From: Hsuehochloa calcarea | Lineage: Eukaryota; Streptophyta; Magnoliopsida; Poales; Poaceae | Reading direction: 5' to 3' | DNA length: 64,000 bases | Assembly: GCA_036346395.1 (NCBI GenBank) | Contig: CM070602.1 | Coordinates: 18,981,098-19,045,097 of the forward strand | Part shown: piece after piece, positions 1 to 10,280 of the stretch | Numbering within the stretch: the first letter of the stretch is position 1 | Layout of the letters: each line of letters begins with the position of its first letter | Program-made: the position numbers and the translations under genes | Notes under the pieces: model-generated | Database searches by the model: none | The model's input: the letters and a program-made list of their open reading frames with translations, nothing else | What the model was told of the DNA's origin: nothing

Positions 1-849
1 TGGTCGAAGCAGCTTTGCACCTTACAAATGAATATCGGACAGAAATTAACGGATGTGAAATATATAGTACGGACACTACTATGTGCAGGGTGAAAACCAT
101 GTTGGTTCAGGTATCAAATCAACACAAAAACATAGATAAAATAAAGATAAACTTGTGACAAATAATAAAGTACACATATATAAAATGATGAAAGTTAGTA
201 TAGTAATCGAAGAAAATTAACTTCACTTGCAATATATCTTTCAAGGATTCTAATCATGTAAGGAAGTTTTCTGTATGGCCAGCTATTTGGAACAAATTAA
301 GGCTTAAGCTTTTATAATCCCGAATGACTCCACAGAAATTTCGGAGAAAAGGAAAAAAAAAACGGTCCAGCTAGTGTCATGGAAATTTTCCTTTGAACCT
401 CGTCGAATCTTGATTCTCTCCAAATTCTTGTATTTTTCGTACCACTCGTACAAATTAAATACTAGTTCCCGTTTCCAATCATATATTTTGACATTTACAT
501 TCTTGTACTTTTTTTTGTTATGTGTCTTTTATTCCTGCATTCAAAAATGGATCCCGGTTGAGTTTAGATTGGACGTTATATATAAAGTTTGTAGGTCACT
601 CCATAGAGTGCCTTCTTAGATCCTTTGATAACTATTTTGTGGATATACGCCCGAACAGATGTAGTTTTGACTGTTTCACCAAATGGATGGTTTAGATATT
701 CGGAAAAATATAGAGAATGCTATAGTGTTTTTCCCCCAACCGACGGGATAAGAAATAATCGTCCGATGTATCTCGTGCAAGCCGTTGAATGGACCTCCTT
801 TTCCTACCCTTACCAAGACGGGTATCATCTCCATCACATTTTCACAGTG
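1..849. other. AT-rich intergenic DNA, nothing recognised
   Basis: This stretch is AT-rich with short homopolymers. The open frames are short and have no recognisable domain, signal peptide or membrane pattern. I see no RNA gene or transposon terminus. Confidence 0.5.
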
Positions 850-851
850 CG

Positions 852-920
<69 letters not shown>
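852..920. repeat. Compound microsatellite (CT)n-(AT)n-(AC)n
   Basis: Three dinucleotide runs follow each other without a break: CT from about 852, AT from about 871 and AC from about 897 to 920. Open frames crossing this segment are low-complexity artefacts (runs of Ser-Leu, Tyr-Ile and Thr-His). Confidence 0.95.
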
Positions 921-1439
921 GCGACGCCCACTGCCTAACGAAGCGGCGACACCTATCGCTCCGGCCACCACCGACACCGCCGTTGGATCCGTCGTCCTCC
1001 TTGCCGGATCTGCACACCACCGTGTGGTTGGCTCTACAATGCCGAACGGCAGAGACACTCATAATACGTGGTGGCGGCTTGGTGCTGGCGCAATTGCTCT
1101 AGCACCGCTCGACAATAGATGGTGCCATGGCGGTGCTCCTTGATCCGACATGGTGCGGCGGTCAACGGCGATGAGAGGCATGGCTATCGACTATGTGAGC
1201 TCCGGCGAGGCATTGTGCGAATCAACGGCGAGCTCACGGTCGACGGTGGGCGTGTGCAAAGACGAAGCCCACGGAGAATGCCGATGAGGAGCATGGTGCG
1301 ACGACAGAGAGAGGTGGCACCGGCACCGGCAGGCGTGGGGCTACGTGTGAGCATGTCGGCGTCCTCGCTTTTTCTGTGTTCCCTAACAGCTTCCCGTGGA
1401 AGGGACCAAGAAGTGATATTCTCGCTGATATTTTGTGAA
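921..1439. other. GC-rich unassigned segment
   Basis: Directly after the microsatellite the composition becomes GC-rich with many CGGCGA-like words. Several frames stay open simply because stops are rare, and none gives a recognisable domain. It may be a gene fragment carried by an unrecognised transposon. Confidence 0.35.
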
Positions 1440-2165
1440 TTTTTCTAAATGTTTACCAAAACTTGTTTGATTTGTTATAAAAATTTCTCAAAACTAATCT
1501 AAAACATGAAGTTCCTGACTTTTTGTGTTTGAAGTTTGTTGAATCATCAAGTTTTCATGTGAAAGTCGCCAGAAACTTGATTTTTTTCAAGGACTCATAA
1601 GAAACATGAGTATTTTGATATGAAACTTTTTTAAAACTTCAGAATTTGCTATGAACTTGTCTGGAACTTCAGTGTTTGCTATGAAACTTTTCTGAAACTT
1701 CTGTGTTTGCTATGAAACTTGTGTGAAACTCACATGAAACTTAGTGAAACTTGAAGCTTCGGGATGTGAAACTTGCCTAAAACTCTATGAAACTTGAAGC
1801 TTCGGGAAGGAAGCCAGCGTAAAACTCTGTGAAACTTGAAGACTCATTCTGAAACTCACCTAAAACTCCCTGAAATGTGTAGCCTGATCTAAAACTTTTT
1901 GAAACTTCATGGAATTTCTTTCAAGTTTCAATAAAACTTGTTCGAAACTTGCTGAAATCAAGTTTTGGTTTCTTGAAACCTCATGAAACTTTCTTTTGTT
2001 ACTTGAAACTTGATGAAACATGCTCTTGTTACTTGAAACTTGTCCAAAATTTTGCTAAAAGATTTCTTGAAACTTGTTTTTGTTACTTGAAACTTGCATT
2101 TGTTACTTGAAACTTATCCATTTTTGGCTCAAATTTTGAAATCTTGCTTGAATTTTCAAAAGTTT
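1440..2165. repeat. Degenerate GAAACTT-rich interspersed array
   Basis: About 700 bases are dominated by variants of TGAAACTT separated by roughly 10 to 20 bases, often with phrases such as TTTGCTATGAAACTT and CTTGAAACTTG. The motif density drops sharply outside. The array is not codon-periodic and no coding frame is convincing. It could be the subterminal array of an unidentified DNA transposon or a diverged minisatellite. Confidence 0.7.
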
Positions 2166-4060
2166 CTTTAAACTGGCCTAAAATTTTTAAAATTGCCGGC
2201 GATGAGAATGAGTGTGGATAGGTGACGAGAGAGACTGTGCAGGTGAGAGTGAGATAGAGAGAGAGCATAATCCAGGCTGTCCATCACAATAGATGGTTTG
2301 ATGTTATACCGTTGGGAAGGGCTCCCAATGGTTTAGCGTGGGCTTGTTGCTTCCTTAGATATTTCTTCTAGATGGATAAGAATTTACAGAGTGCCAAGGC
2401 TCAGGGATTCACGGAGGTAGGTGGGGCCATGTTTTCTATAGATCAGGATGATTGCTGAGGGTTTGTGATCATGGTGGAATGTCGTTCTTATACCCAAAAA
2501 ATGTCAAAACTATCCTTTTGGGTTTTGGCAATTAAGTGCATTTTAAACCTTTCATTTCCATCAAGATTTATGTTTCTTTTCCACTAAAACATTGTGTAGC
2601 CGTTTTCCTAATGCATGAACTAAGCATTCTCCCATTCCAAATAATGTTGTTTTTGGTTGTTATATAGATAAACTAGTGGAATTACACCACAGGGATCCCC
2701 TATGGTTTGATGGTAAAAACACTAGCTGAATTTCCCACACAATTGTGTGGCTAGATATTTCAACATATTTTATTTCTTATATAACTCTATCGTCTTTTGA
2801 AATATAGTTGTATATGTTGTAATATATATACATGATTAATCTACACTGTTATAATTTGGCTCCACCAAAATAAGTGTAGATCCTTGATGAGAATTGAATA
2901 ATCCTCAATTAATAATGTATCCTTGATGAGAATAGAATAATCCTCAATTAATAATGTTATTTATATATAATATTCGTTATACATAATGATTATTGTGGGA
3001 TTTTCTAGACTTCTAAAATAAAGAAGTTACCTTGAATATCATTAGTTGTTTGTAGATATATAGACTGGCTGATTTTTTCTGTGCAATTGTGATACATATG
3101 TTGATATTTGAAAGTAAAGTTATATTTGTTATACAACTACAATACTTTTGGTTAAAAATATAGTTGTATTTCTTAGCTCTAATATATATCTAGTTTTTTA
3201 AGTTGTATTTCTCATACATCTGTAATAGCTCTAATAGATATGATTTATCCACATCGTTATAATTTAGGACCAGCAAAATGAGCGGTGTAGGTTCTTTATT
3301 TTTTTTCTACAATTAATGAGGGAGTTTTTAGCCTCTCCGAGTGAACATAGAGGCTTAGTTTCACATGTTTAAATAATGAAATAGATGATTAAATTTTAAT
3401 AGAAACTAATTTGAGCATTGCAAAATGATAAGATGACAATGGATGATGGTAGCTACAATAACAATAGCAATTGAGCAACTATTATCACTTGAGTAATGTA
3501 CCAAATATCGATTGCATTGGAGGATATTTTTGTATCATTCACTATTGTTTTGCTAGGCAAGGAGAGTTTTTATTGATTAAGAAGAGGATTCATTACAATC
3601 ATCAAGCATTTGCTTGATGTAGCTAGGGGTAACTCAAGTGTCAACACATATAATTTAATATGTTAGGCAATAACTAGACTAAAATATATTTTATGATAAA
3701 ATGATGAGATGGTTTTATTTTAAAACAATATGGCCAATTGTTACGAGAATGGTTTTCCCACATGTACATATAGGTACATGTACAATCACTACCATCAAAT
3801 GTGCCTCGAGATTGATGCAAACATTCAAAATTCAAACCAACCATCCCATTATGTAATCATTGTAACATCTCTAAACAAATCTCAAAGCACTTTGGAGGGC
3901 TAGGAGAATATATGTACCTACATGTATATGTGGTTTTGTATTTTTCAAATTATTTCTTGTTAATTTAATTTTTTTAATACGAGAGGATATTAAAATCACG
4001 TTGTGTCTTCAAGGTAGTAGTACACAAAATGATCTATAATTCAATATAAGGAACTTTTTT
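2166..4060. other. AT-rich intergenic DNA
   Basis: The sequence is strongly AT-rich with no open frame of interest. Apart from the small 39-bp duplication at 2881-2958, I see no transposon end, gene or RNA that I can support. Confidence 0.5.
2881..2958. repeat. 39-bp tandem duplication
   Basis: The unit starting TCCTTGATGAGAAT and ending AATAATGT appears twice, from 2881 and from 2920, with about one mismatch. Confidence 0.85.
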
Positions 4061-4203
4061 TAATATGCCATTGCAAAGTTCCTAAGTTCTTGGTCTACCA
4101 TGGCAAAGCACTATCTTCCTTACATGCCACTGCATTTCACAAACCTTACCTGTATTTAATATGCCATTGCAAAGTTCCTAAGTTCCTGGTCTACCATGGC
4201 AAA
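4061..4203. repeat. Two 47-bp direct copies spaced 96 bp apart
   Basis: The segment beginning TAATATGCCATTGC and ending in CTACCATGGCAAA occurs at 4061-4107 and again at 4157-4203 with one difference. This may be part of an unrecognised transposon end. Confidence 0.85.
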
Positions 4204-4570
4204 TGTACTTTGTTAGGTCAAACTATGGTTGACTTGTCATATTTTCACCGTAATGGCCATATTACCCTTCCCCGCATTCTTCCTCCTCTAGCCTCCTCTC
4301 TCTCTCTCTCTCTTGTACCTACTGCTCACCGAACAAGACTAGCCACCGGCAACTTCTGAGAAATTGACAGTGTACACCGACAGTTCTACCTTCAATGCCA
4401 CCAGTACCACCTCGTCGGTGAGCTCGGTGAACAGTGTCGAGAACCGTAGCAGGAAGGGCTCCCTGCATGTCATTCCCTGGAGCAAGCGAAGAGACAGATT
4501 TGGAGAGCCGGATATGGAGAAGAAGACCTCGCCAATGGTGTGTGCCGGATCTATAGAAGACCTTGCTGGT
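4204..4570. other. Flank of the LTR insertion, unassigned
   Basis: This contains a short CT microsatellite near 4285-4306 and an open frame on the plus strand (4364-4588) that runs into the LTR. The phrase GAGAAGAAGACC..GCCAATGGTG is found here near 4516 and, in similar form, just after the LTR element near 6805. The insertion therefore sits in locally repeated or gene-derived sequence. No domain was recognised. Confidence 0.35.
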
Positions 4571-5078
4571 TGTTGGAAATTAATCTAGACACGCAAAGTA
4601 ATAAGGCGTTAGGATCCTAATGCAATCAACATCTGATTAAAATTAGTTTGTTTCCATTGTTAGGCTTTCCATATTTAGTTTTTGGCTTGGTTATCAAGTT
4701 GATTAGGCAGTCTTTAAAAGGATGTGTAATCAGATGTGTTTGATTGAAGTAATAGAGAAGAAAAAAGAGAAAAGCTATCATGCATATGCAGCACAAAATT
4801 CCTCTGTTCTTCCTACGTACGAGACTTCCAGTCGCGTGCGTGTGCCTTTATCTAGTCAATTGGCTTCCTGCATGTGTTTTGCATCCTTGCGTCTACATGG
4901 TTCTTGCTTGCATCATGAGCGTATTCGTATTCATCCGTTGAATACATCACGTGAGTTCCATCGGAAGGTTGTGTGTTCCTTCCTGCGAGATTGGTTTTTC
5001 CGCACAACGTGTGTATTTGTTTCCTTCTAGAGCATGAATCTGCCGAAGCATGATTTTCGTCTTGAGTTTGGGCCAACA
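4571..5078 (+). repeat. 5' LTR of the short element
   Basis: This 508-bp direct repeat starts TGTTGGAAATTAATC and ends GGGCCAACA. It is paired with 6238-6786 and is followed two bases later by the primer-binding site. Confidence 0.85.
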
Positions 5079-5080
5079 TT

Positions 5081-5091
5081 TGGTATCAAAG
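5081..5091 (+). other. Primer-binding site (initiator-Met tRNA type)
   Basis: TGGTATCAAAG lies two bases after the LTR. It differs at one position from the common TGGTATCAGAG site complementary to the initiator methionine tRNA 3' end. Confidence 0.7.
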
Positions 5092-6226
5092 TAGGTTGTG
5101 CCATGCGTAGCGGTGGATCGGCGAAGCCACGTTCTAGCGGCAAGCTCGGTGACATAGCGGAGCATTGGGCACAGGCAGGCACATTGGTGCTGCACAAGGG
5201 CGGAGCATGTGGCTCCGCGATGAGGAGAGCCGATGCTTTGCACGGAGGTGCACAGGGCACCGGCGACGAGGCCGACTGCAGCATAGAGCACTAGGAACAT
5301 GACGGTGGAGGTCCGTGCGGCCATGGCAAGGCCAGCGACGGTGTGCTAGAATTGCACGTGATGTGCGTACCAACGGCGATGACGTGATCGCCACATAGTA
5401 GGCTGACGACATCAGTCTCCACCAGAGGTGGAGGCCGGCGGCAGCAAGGTGAGGTGGAGCGATGCCGTCGGGAAACGAGTTGGCATGAGGCTGACAAACG
5501 TCGATGGCATGGAGGTCGTCGTCGCAAGAAGAATCTGAGGTCGGAGTCGCCCGGTGAGTCGTACCACCGGCGACGAAGTTGTGGCAACAAAGAGGTAGCG
5601 GTGAAGAGTGGAGGCGGTATATATGTCTCCCAAATACCTGCTACCAAGGAGCGTTATCGACAACCGACAAGGCAAGATGGCATTAGCGGCCATCTCCGTG
5701 TCTCCGGGAGAAGTGCTGCCATGTGCATGGGATGCGGTGGTGCCCAAGTTCACGGTCGCTGATGGGGAGGGCGAATGTATTGTCCCACAAGAGTGATCGC
5801 GTGATGAGGGCGACTGTACTGTCCCTCAAGAGTGACTGCATGGCGAGGGAGACTGTACTATCCTACAAGGAGTGCACCACGTGGTAGAGAAGCGGTTGTG
5901 TGGGTTCGGCGACACATAAAGGGAGTTTGTGTTGCTAACCTGTGCCGAGTGGGAAGGCTGAACTTCTTGGGGATACGCAGAAGATGGGCCTTCGAGATGT
6001 GAAGAAGATACAACAAGATTAAGGGGGTGATTGTCTTAGTGTTTTTACATGTTAGTCGAGTTAGAGTCCCTGCATGTGGATGGACATATACCAGCTGAGT
6101 TGAGTTCCTACACACAGCTATATGCATTTAGTTTGCTTGTAGATCGCTTCATGTGGAGGCGTAGTTGGTAGTCTGAATCATGTGTTAGAGTCTAAAGTCA
6201 TCAACTTGGAGAAGGCAGTCTATATT

Positions 6227-6237
6227 AAGGGGGAGAT
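6227..6237 (+). other. Polypurine tract
   Basis: AAGGGGGAGAT lies immediately upstream of the TGTTGG start of the second LTR. This is the usual plus-strand priming site of Copia-type elements. Confidence 0.8.
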
Positions 6238-6786
6238 TGTTGGAAATTAATCTAGACTTGCCAAGTAATAGGGCGTCAGGATCCTGATGCAATCAATATT
6301 AGATCAAAATTAGTTTGTTTCCTTTGTCAGGCTTTCCATGTTTAGTTTTTTTGCTTGGTTATCAAAATTAGTTTGTTTCCTTTGTCAGGCTTTCCATGTT
6401 TAGTTTTTTTGCTTGGTTAGCAAGTTGATTAGGTAGTTTTTAAAAGGACGTGTAATCAGATATGTTTGATTGAAGCAATAGAGAAAAAAAAATAGAAAAG
6501 CCGCATATGTAGCACAAAATTCCTCTGTTCTTCCTGCGTACGAGAGTTCCAGAGTCATGTGCATGTGTCTTTATCTAGCCGAACGGTTTCCTGCATGTGT
6601 ATTGCTTCCTTGTGTGTACGTGGTTCTTGCTTGCAACATGAGCGTATTCGTATTCATTTGTTGAAAACATCACGTGAGTTCCATCAGAAGGCTGTGTGTT
6701 CCTTCCAGTGAGATTGGTTTTTTCTGCACAGCGTGTGTATGTGTTTCCTTCCAGAGCGTGATTTTCGTCTTTGGTTTGGGCCAACA
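6238..6786 (+). repeat. 3' LTR of the short element with internal duplication
   Basis: This is homologous to 4571-5078 and has the same TGTTGG and CCAACA ends. It is longer because 58 bp (from ATCAAAATTAG) is duplicated in tandem at 6303-6360 and 6361-6418. The duplication is absent from the 5' LTR and so arose after insertion. Confidence 0.85.
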
Positions 6787-7898
6787 TGGTTTCAGACGGA
6801 TCTAGAGAAGAAGACCTTGCCAATGGTGGGAGAACCAAATCTAGAGAGAAGACCTAGATGGTGGTGGAGTCCTCAGTCTTCCTCACCAAGGAGGTTGTTG
6901 CTGCTTCAACAACCTCCGATGGTATTGGCGGCTGGGACACAGGTGAGCACCTAGAGGAAGCGGGCGAGTGGGTATCCTTAACGCGGTTGGGCGAAAGGCC
7001 GAGCTGGGCAGCGATGGAGGTGGCGGTGGCGGCAAAGAAGTAATGGAGGAGAGACTAGAGATATGAGAAAGGAGGAGGGGTGGTAGCAGTTGCGGAGGGG
7101 CTCACTAGCTCCCGCCGGCGTCGATGACGACTGGGGGAGGCTGGAGGTGGGAGGCGATGCTAAAGTGGGGATCGGGATGGAGTAGATGGCTGATTGGATT
7201 GGGGTGGTGGTTGTAGTGGGCTGGGGAGGAACCAAAAGATGAATGATTTTTCCAAAAAAAGGTGTCGAGGGTAAGATTATCATTTTATGTTTGAGTGTCG
7301 AAAAATGGTCAACGGTAGTATAAAAAGGTAAGATTTTAAAAATATGACGGTATAGAAGGGATCGTGCGTTTTGTATTAACAGATGAGATATCCGATAACT
7401 TTGCACTAATACTGACATCTTGTTAAAAGAAGTAAAGTACAAGCACTGAATTGAAGCACAGTTTACAAATGGGACTACACAGCTACAAATGAGACTACGA
7501 CAGTGAGGTACACATGTTCCTCTGAGATTACCTTTTCTGTGTCTTGTAGTGTACCCTGCATGCATACATATATGGTTTGTACATTGATATAGGAGTATTT
7601 GGTCGACGTTAAACAGTTGAGTTGGATGCGTAAAACACAGATATGGTTAAGTTTCCAAAAAGTCGATTTCACTTGTCAGAGATTAGCACCACAGCCCCTT
7701 TTTCTTTCAAAGGTAATTTAGTGGCCAGTGGCCACCTGTCATGCAGCTCTCGTCACATCATTCACATCGAGACGGAGCAAGCAGGCTCTTTTTATCCGCT
7801 CTGCTGTCGCAACGTCCTGAGCGTTCGCAGGTGATCAAGCAGACATCTTATAGCTAGCACAACTCTCTGCTCTGCTCTGCGTGTGTGTCTGGGGTTGA
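6787..7898. other. Intergenic stretch upstream of the micropeptide
   Basis: The first 400 bases are GC-rich and open in several frames without a domain. The rest is AT-rich. The last 200 bases would hold the promoter and leader of the DVL-like ORF; CTTTTTATCC near 7788 is a weak TATA candidate. No transposon ends were seen. Confidence 0.35.
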
Positions 7899-8024
7899 AT
7901 GGGGAAGAAGCTGGAGAAGATGCAGAGCGCGGCGCAGCAGCAGAAGGGGAGGCTGTACATCATTGTCGCATGCATCGCCCTGCTCATCTGCGGCTGCAAA
8001 AATCGTATGTACATTGAGCACTAA
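7899..8024 (+). CDS. DVL/ROTUNDIFOLIA-like small peptide (41 aa)
   Basis: The ATG at 7899 opens a 41-residue frame ending with TAA at 8022-8024. It reads MGKKLEKMQ, a Gln-rich linker (QQQKG) and then RLYIIVACIALLICGCKN. The RLYII start, the alternation of Cys with hydrophobic residues and the C-terminal placement match the short conserved domain of plant DVL/RTFL peptides. These are plasma-membrane-associated regulators of cell proliferation and organ shape. Family members normally have basic residues after RLYII and end with a Trp-containing motif; here Val-Ala and Gly-Cys stand in those places. It could therefore be a diverged member, a pseudogene or an unrelated small membrane peptide. No splice site is needed. 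It is one of few non-transposon ORFs in the window. Confidence 0.5.
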   Translation: MGKKLEKMQSAAQQQKGRLYIIVACIALLICGCKNRMYIEH

Positions 8025-8350
8025 GTCATACAATTTGTATGCACTTCCCTTGGCTTATTCCTCCCCCTAGTTTAGTAACATTAATTTACGCTTGTGTGCC
8101 TATAAACTCATGCGTGCGCCGCAGTTCAAAATGATGCTCAAAACGAATGTGTGATATGTAGATTTCATAGTAGTAGTAGTAGTACATTTCATTTTATTCT
8201 TAACAATGCAGAGTTTGAACTGGATCTCGAATATTCAGAAGCATTCCTTGCTTCTTGAATTGAATTCTCTTGGGAAATGTGCTACTCACTCGGTTCTGCA
8301 GTGATTTTTTTTCCCGAGGGTATTTTGGTGACCTCTTCTCGGTCCTTCTA
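8025..8350. other. Downstream flank of the micropeptide ORF
   Basis: AT-rich sequence with a short AGT repeat near 8171. There is no ORF of interest, and it would include any 3' UTR of the micropeptide. Confidence 0.3.
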
Positions 8351-8555
8351 TCCTTAACTGAGTCAAATCTTGTGAAACGATCCCATGCTTCTCCACGTGT
8401 AGATTCACTAATGACTTTTCTTATTCCGACAAGCCTCTTCCATTTGGTTCCTATCCTTAACGGGTCCAATCTTGTGAAACGATCCCATGCTTCTCCACGC
8501 GTAGGTTCACTAATGACTTTTCTTATTCCGACAAGTCTCTTCCATCTGGTTCCCA
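8351..8555 (-). repeat. Two tandem copies of a ~102-bp unit, open on minus strand
   Basis: The unit starting TCCTTAAC occurs from 8351 and from 8454 with few differences. On the minus strand an open frame (8200-8556, 118 residues) runs through both units, giving a repeated basic peptide with the core WKRLVGIRKVISE. I do not recognise the protein. The spacing of about 34 codons keeps the frame open, so this may be a remnant of a repeat-containing coding region, possibly from a transposon. Confidence 0.6.
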
Positions 8556-10245
8556 CTAGACCACCTCAACACTTGCACCGGCTCAAGCCACTTGATGCAA
8601 CCCGTTGCACCAAATTTTTCATTTTTTTTCTATCTTGCACCTTACTTGAGACCAACCATTTCACTGTCATCCTTAATCGTTCTGGATCTTGATTTCACCA
8701 AACCAAGTCCCGTTCATCCTCGTCGTTGATCGTTATTGACTCCAAGCTTCTCTGCACAACAAAAGATCAAAAAACCGATTCTAGGAATAAGTTTTGCCCA
8801 ACTTGATCCACGTTAGCCAAAACATTCATTATGCAATACATATGCAACATTTCCGCGATCTTAGGTGAATTCCCAAAATTCAGTTCAAAAAGGCATCTCA
8901 CTATTCATTGAAATGTTATAGACGGTCTGACTGTTGCCACCATGTCAGTTAGACTGCCAACCCTTGGCCGGTCTGGCCGCACTGACTGGTCTAACCGTGC
9001 TCACTGGTAATAGGGCACTTTTCTGACCACTATGGTGTGGCCAGTCCGACCACTTTCCATCATCAGAAAACACCCATATCTGGACTTTTCAGTTAAATAT
9101 TATCTAGTTTCGCGTCCAGTTTCTATTTGCAATGGCACTTAGTGCAAACATATCCCCAAACAACCCTACATAATTATTTGGTATTCAGTTACAAGTTTGC
9201 ACCGCCGGTCAGAACGCCTAATTAAAGCTTGACAACACACTAGCTAATTCCCTAAACTTTTTAACAACGATGCCAATTGTTCGTTACCAGATTTAAGACC
9301 AAACCACGTGATGTCTACGTAAGTTCAACGCATTCAAAACACCATCCAATGTGAGGCAAGGTGAGGGAACTGAGGCCAACGTGTCAGTGGTACATTAGAT
9401 AATATTTTCTAACCCAAATGATTTTTAGGACTACACTAAGCAATATTTCCCATGTTTCACACAGTTACTAGTTCGAGAAAACTAACAGTTACAGTCCGTG
9501 CGCGTTACTGATATTCCCAAATCAGGCCAGCTAGAAAGCCACGGGGGTTAGACCAACGATGATACCACTATTTCCAGTGTAGCGCAGTCACTTAGCAATC
9601 AGTCGGCTACAAACTGGCCGGCTTTGCCCTTGGAGATCGACAGGGGTTGGCGACGGGCGGGCGAGTGGGCGGCGCAGACGACGGTGGGCACCTGGCAATC
9701 GCCGCCGGGCAGCAGCTGGCGATCGATCGATGGACGTGTGGTCGGTTGCGCGCGCGGTTGCACTCGAGCGTCGGAAAACTCCCCGTGTCGGCGACGACTG
9801 GCGGCAGCAGCGAGCGGCGGGCAGCCAGGCAGGGAGGGCATGCGCGCGGTGCGTGGGTTAATTTGATGCGCTACGGGAGACAACGTACGCGCGAGCACAT
9901 GCGGATGCAGGTGATCGAGCAATTAAGCAAAACCGTATGGAATCTTAGTAGTACACAAGTTACAACCGTAAACCTTTGTGCACCACTACACGGCTAGCTA
10001 GAGGCGACGTGTGACGCGCAAAGCTTTCAAGTGTTAAAAAAAAAAACGTACGTACGTAGTGACGTGCAAGCTAGCTGGTCCGATTCTAATGCCAAGGGAA
10101 AGGAATTGTTAACGTCGATGTAACGTGCAATCGGCGTACCACACATTGTTACGAGTTCGATCGTGGCCTCATTAGGACCATGTATATATATGCAGGTTAC
10201 GCATAAATTTGGCATTCTTGATAATAGGTGGTAGGTGGGTGAAGA

Positions 10246-10248
<3 letters not shown>
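8556..10248. other. Unassigned intergenic DNA with TE-like debris
   Basis: Near 8925-9060 there is a cluster of GGTCTGACCG-like words of the kind seen in decayed LTR elements. Near 9620-9870 there is a GC-rich patch in which frames stay open on both strands. No domain, LTR or terminal repeat could be assigned. Confidence 0.35.

Positions 10249-10278
<30 letters not shown>
10249..10278. repeat. (AT)n microsatellite
   Basis: This is an uninterrupted AT dinucleotide run, followed about 70 bases later by a short CT run near 10347-10364. Confidence 0.95.

Positions 10279-10280
<2 letters not shown>

Larger units (their letters stand above)
4571..6786 (+). mobile_element. Short non-autonomous LTR retrotransposon
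   Basis: Two direct repeats of about 0.5 kb (4571-5078 and 6238-6786) both start TGTTGG and end CCAACA. Just inside the first is a TGGTATCAAAG primer-binding-like site, and just before the second is the purine tract AAGGGGGAGAT. The 4-mer TGGT flanks both ends (4567-4570 and 6787-6790), consistent with a target duplication. The internal region is only about 1.16 kb, GC-rich in its first half, and shows no gag, protease, integrase or reverse transcriptase. The terminal words and PPT resemble Copia elements, so a deletion derivative or TRIM/LARD-like element mobilised in trans is the likeliest reading. Confidence 0.85.

Noticed and set aside
625..1143. Long open frames on both strands across the microsatellite near 850-920
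   Set aside because: They consist of dinucleotide-encoded runs and GC-rich sequence with few stops. No domain, no codon bias and mutual overlap in opposite frames.
5027..5762. Many overlapping open frames on both strands in the interior of the compact LTR element
   Set aside because: GC-rich composition explains the missing stops. None shows a gag, pol or host domain, and frames on both strands are equally long.
6978..7565. 195-residue minus-strand ORF
   Set aside because: Low-complexity Pro/Ser/Thr-rich C-terminal half and no recognisable domain. It appears to be the antisense of a purine-rich tract.
9599..9997. GC-rich ORFs on both strands
   Set aside because: Open by composition only. 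Arg/Ala/Gly-rich in every frame and no motif.
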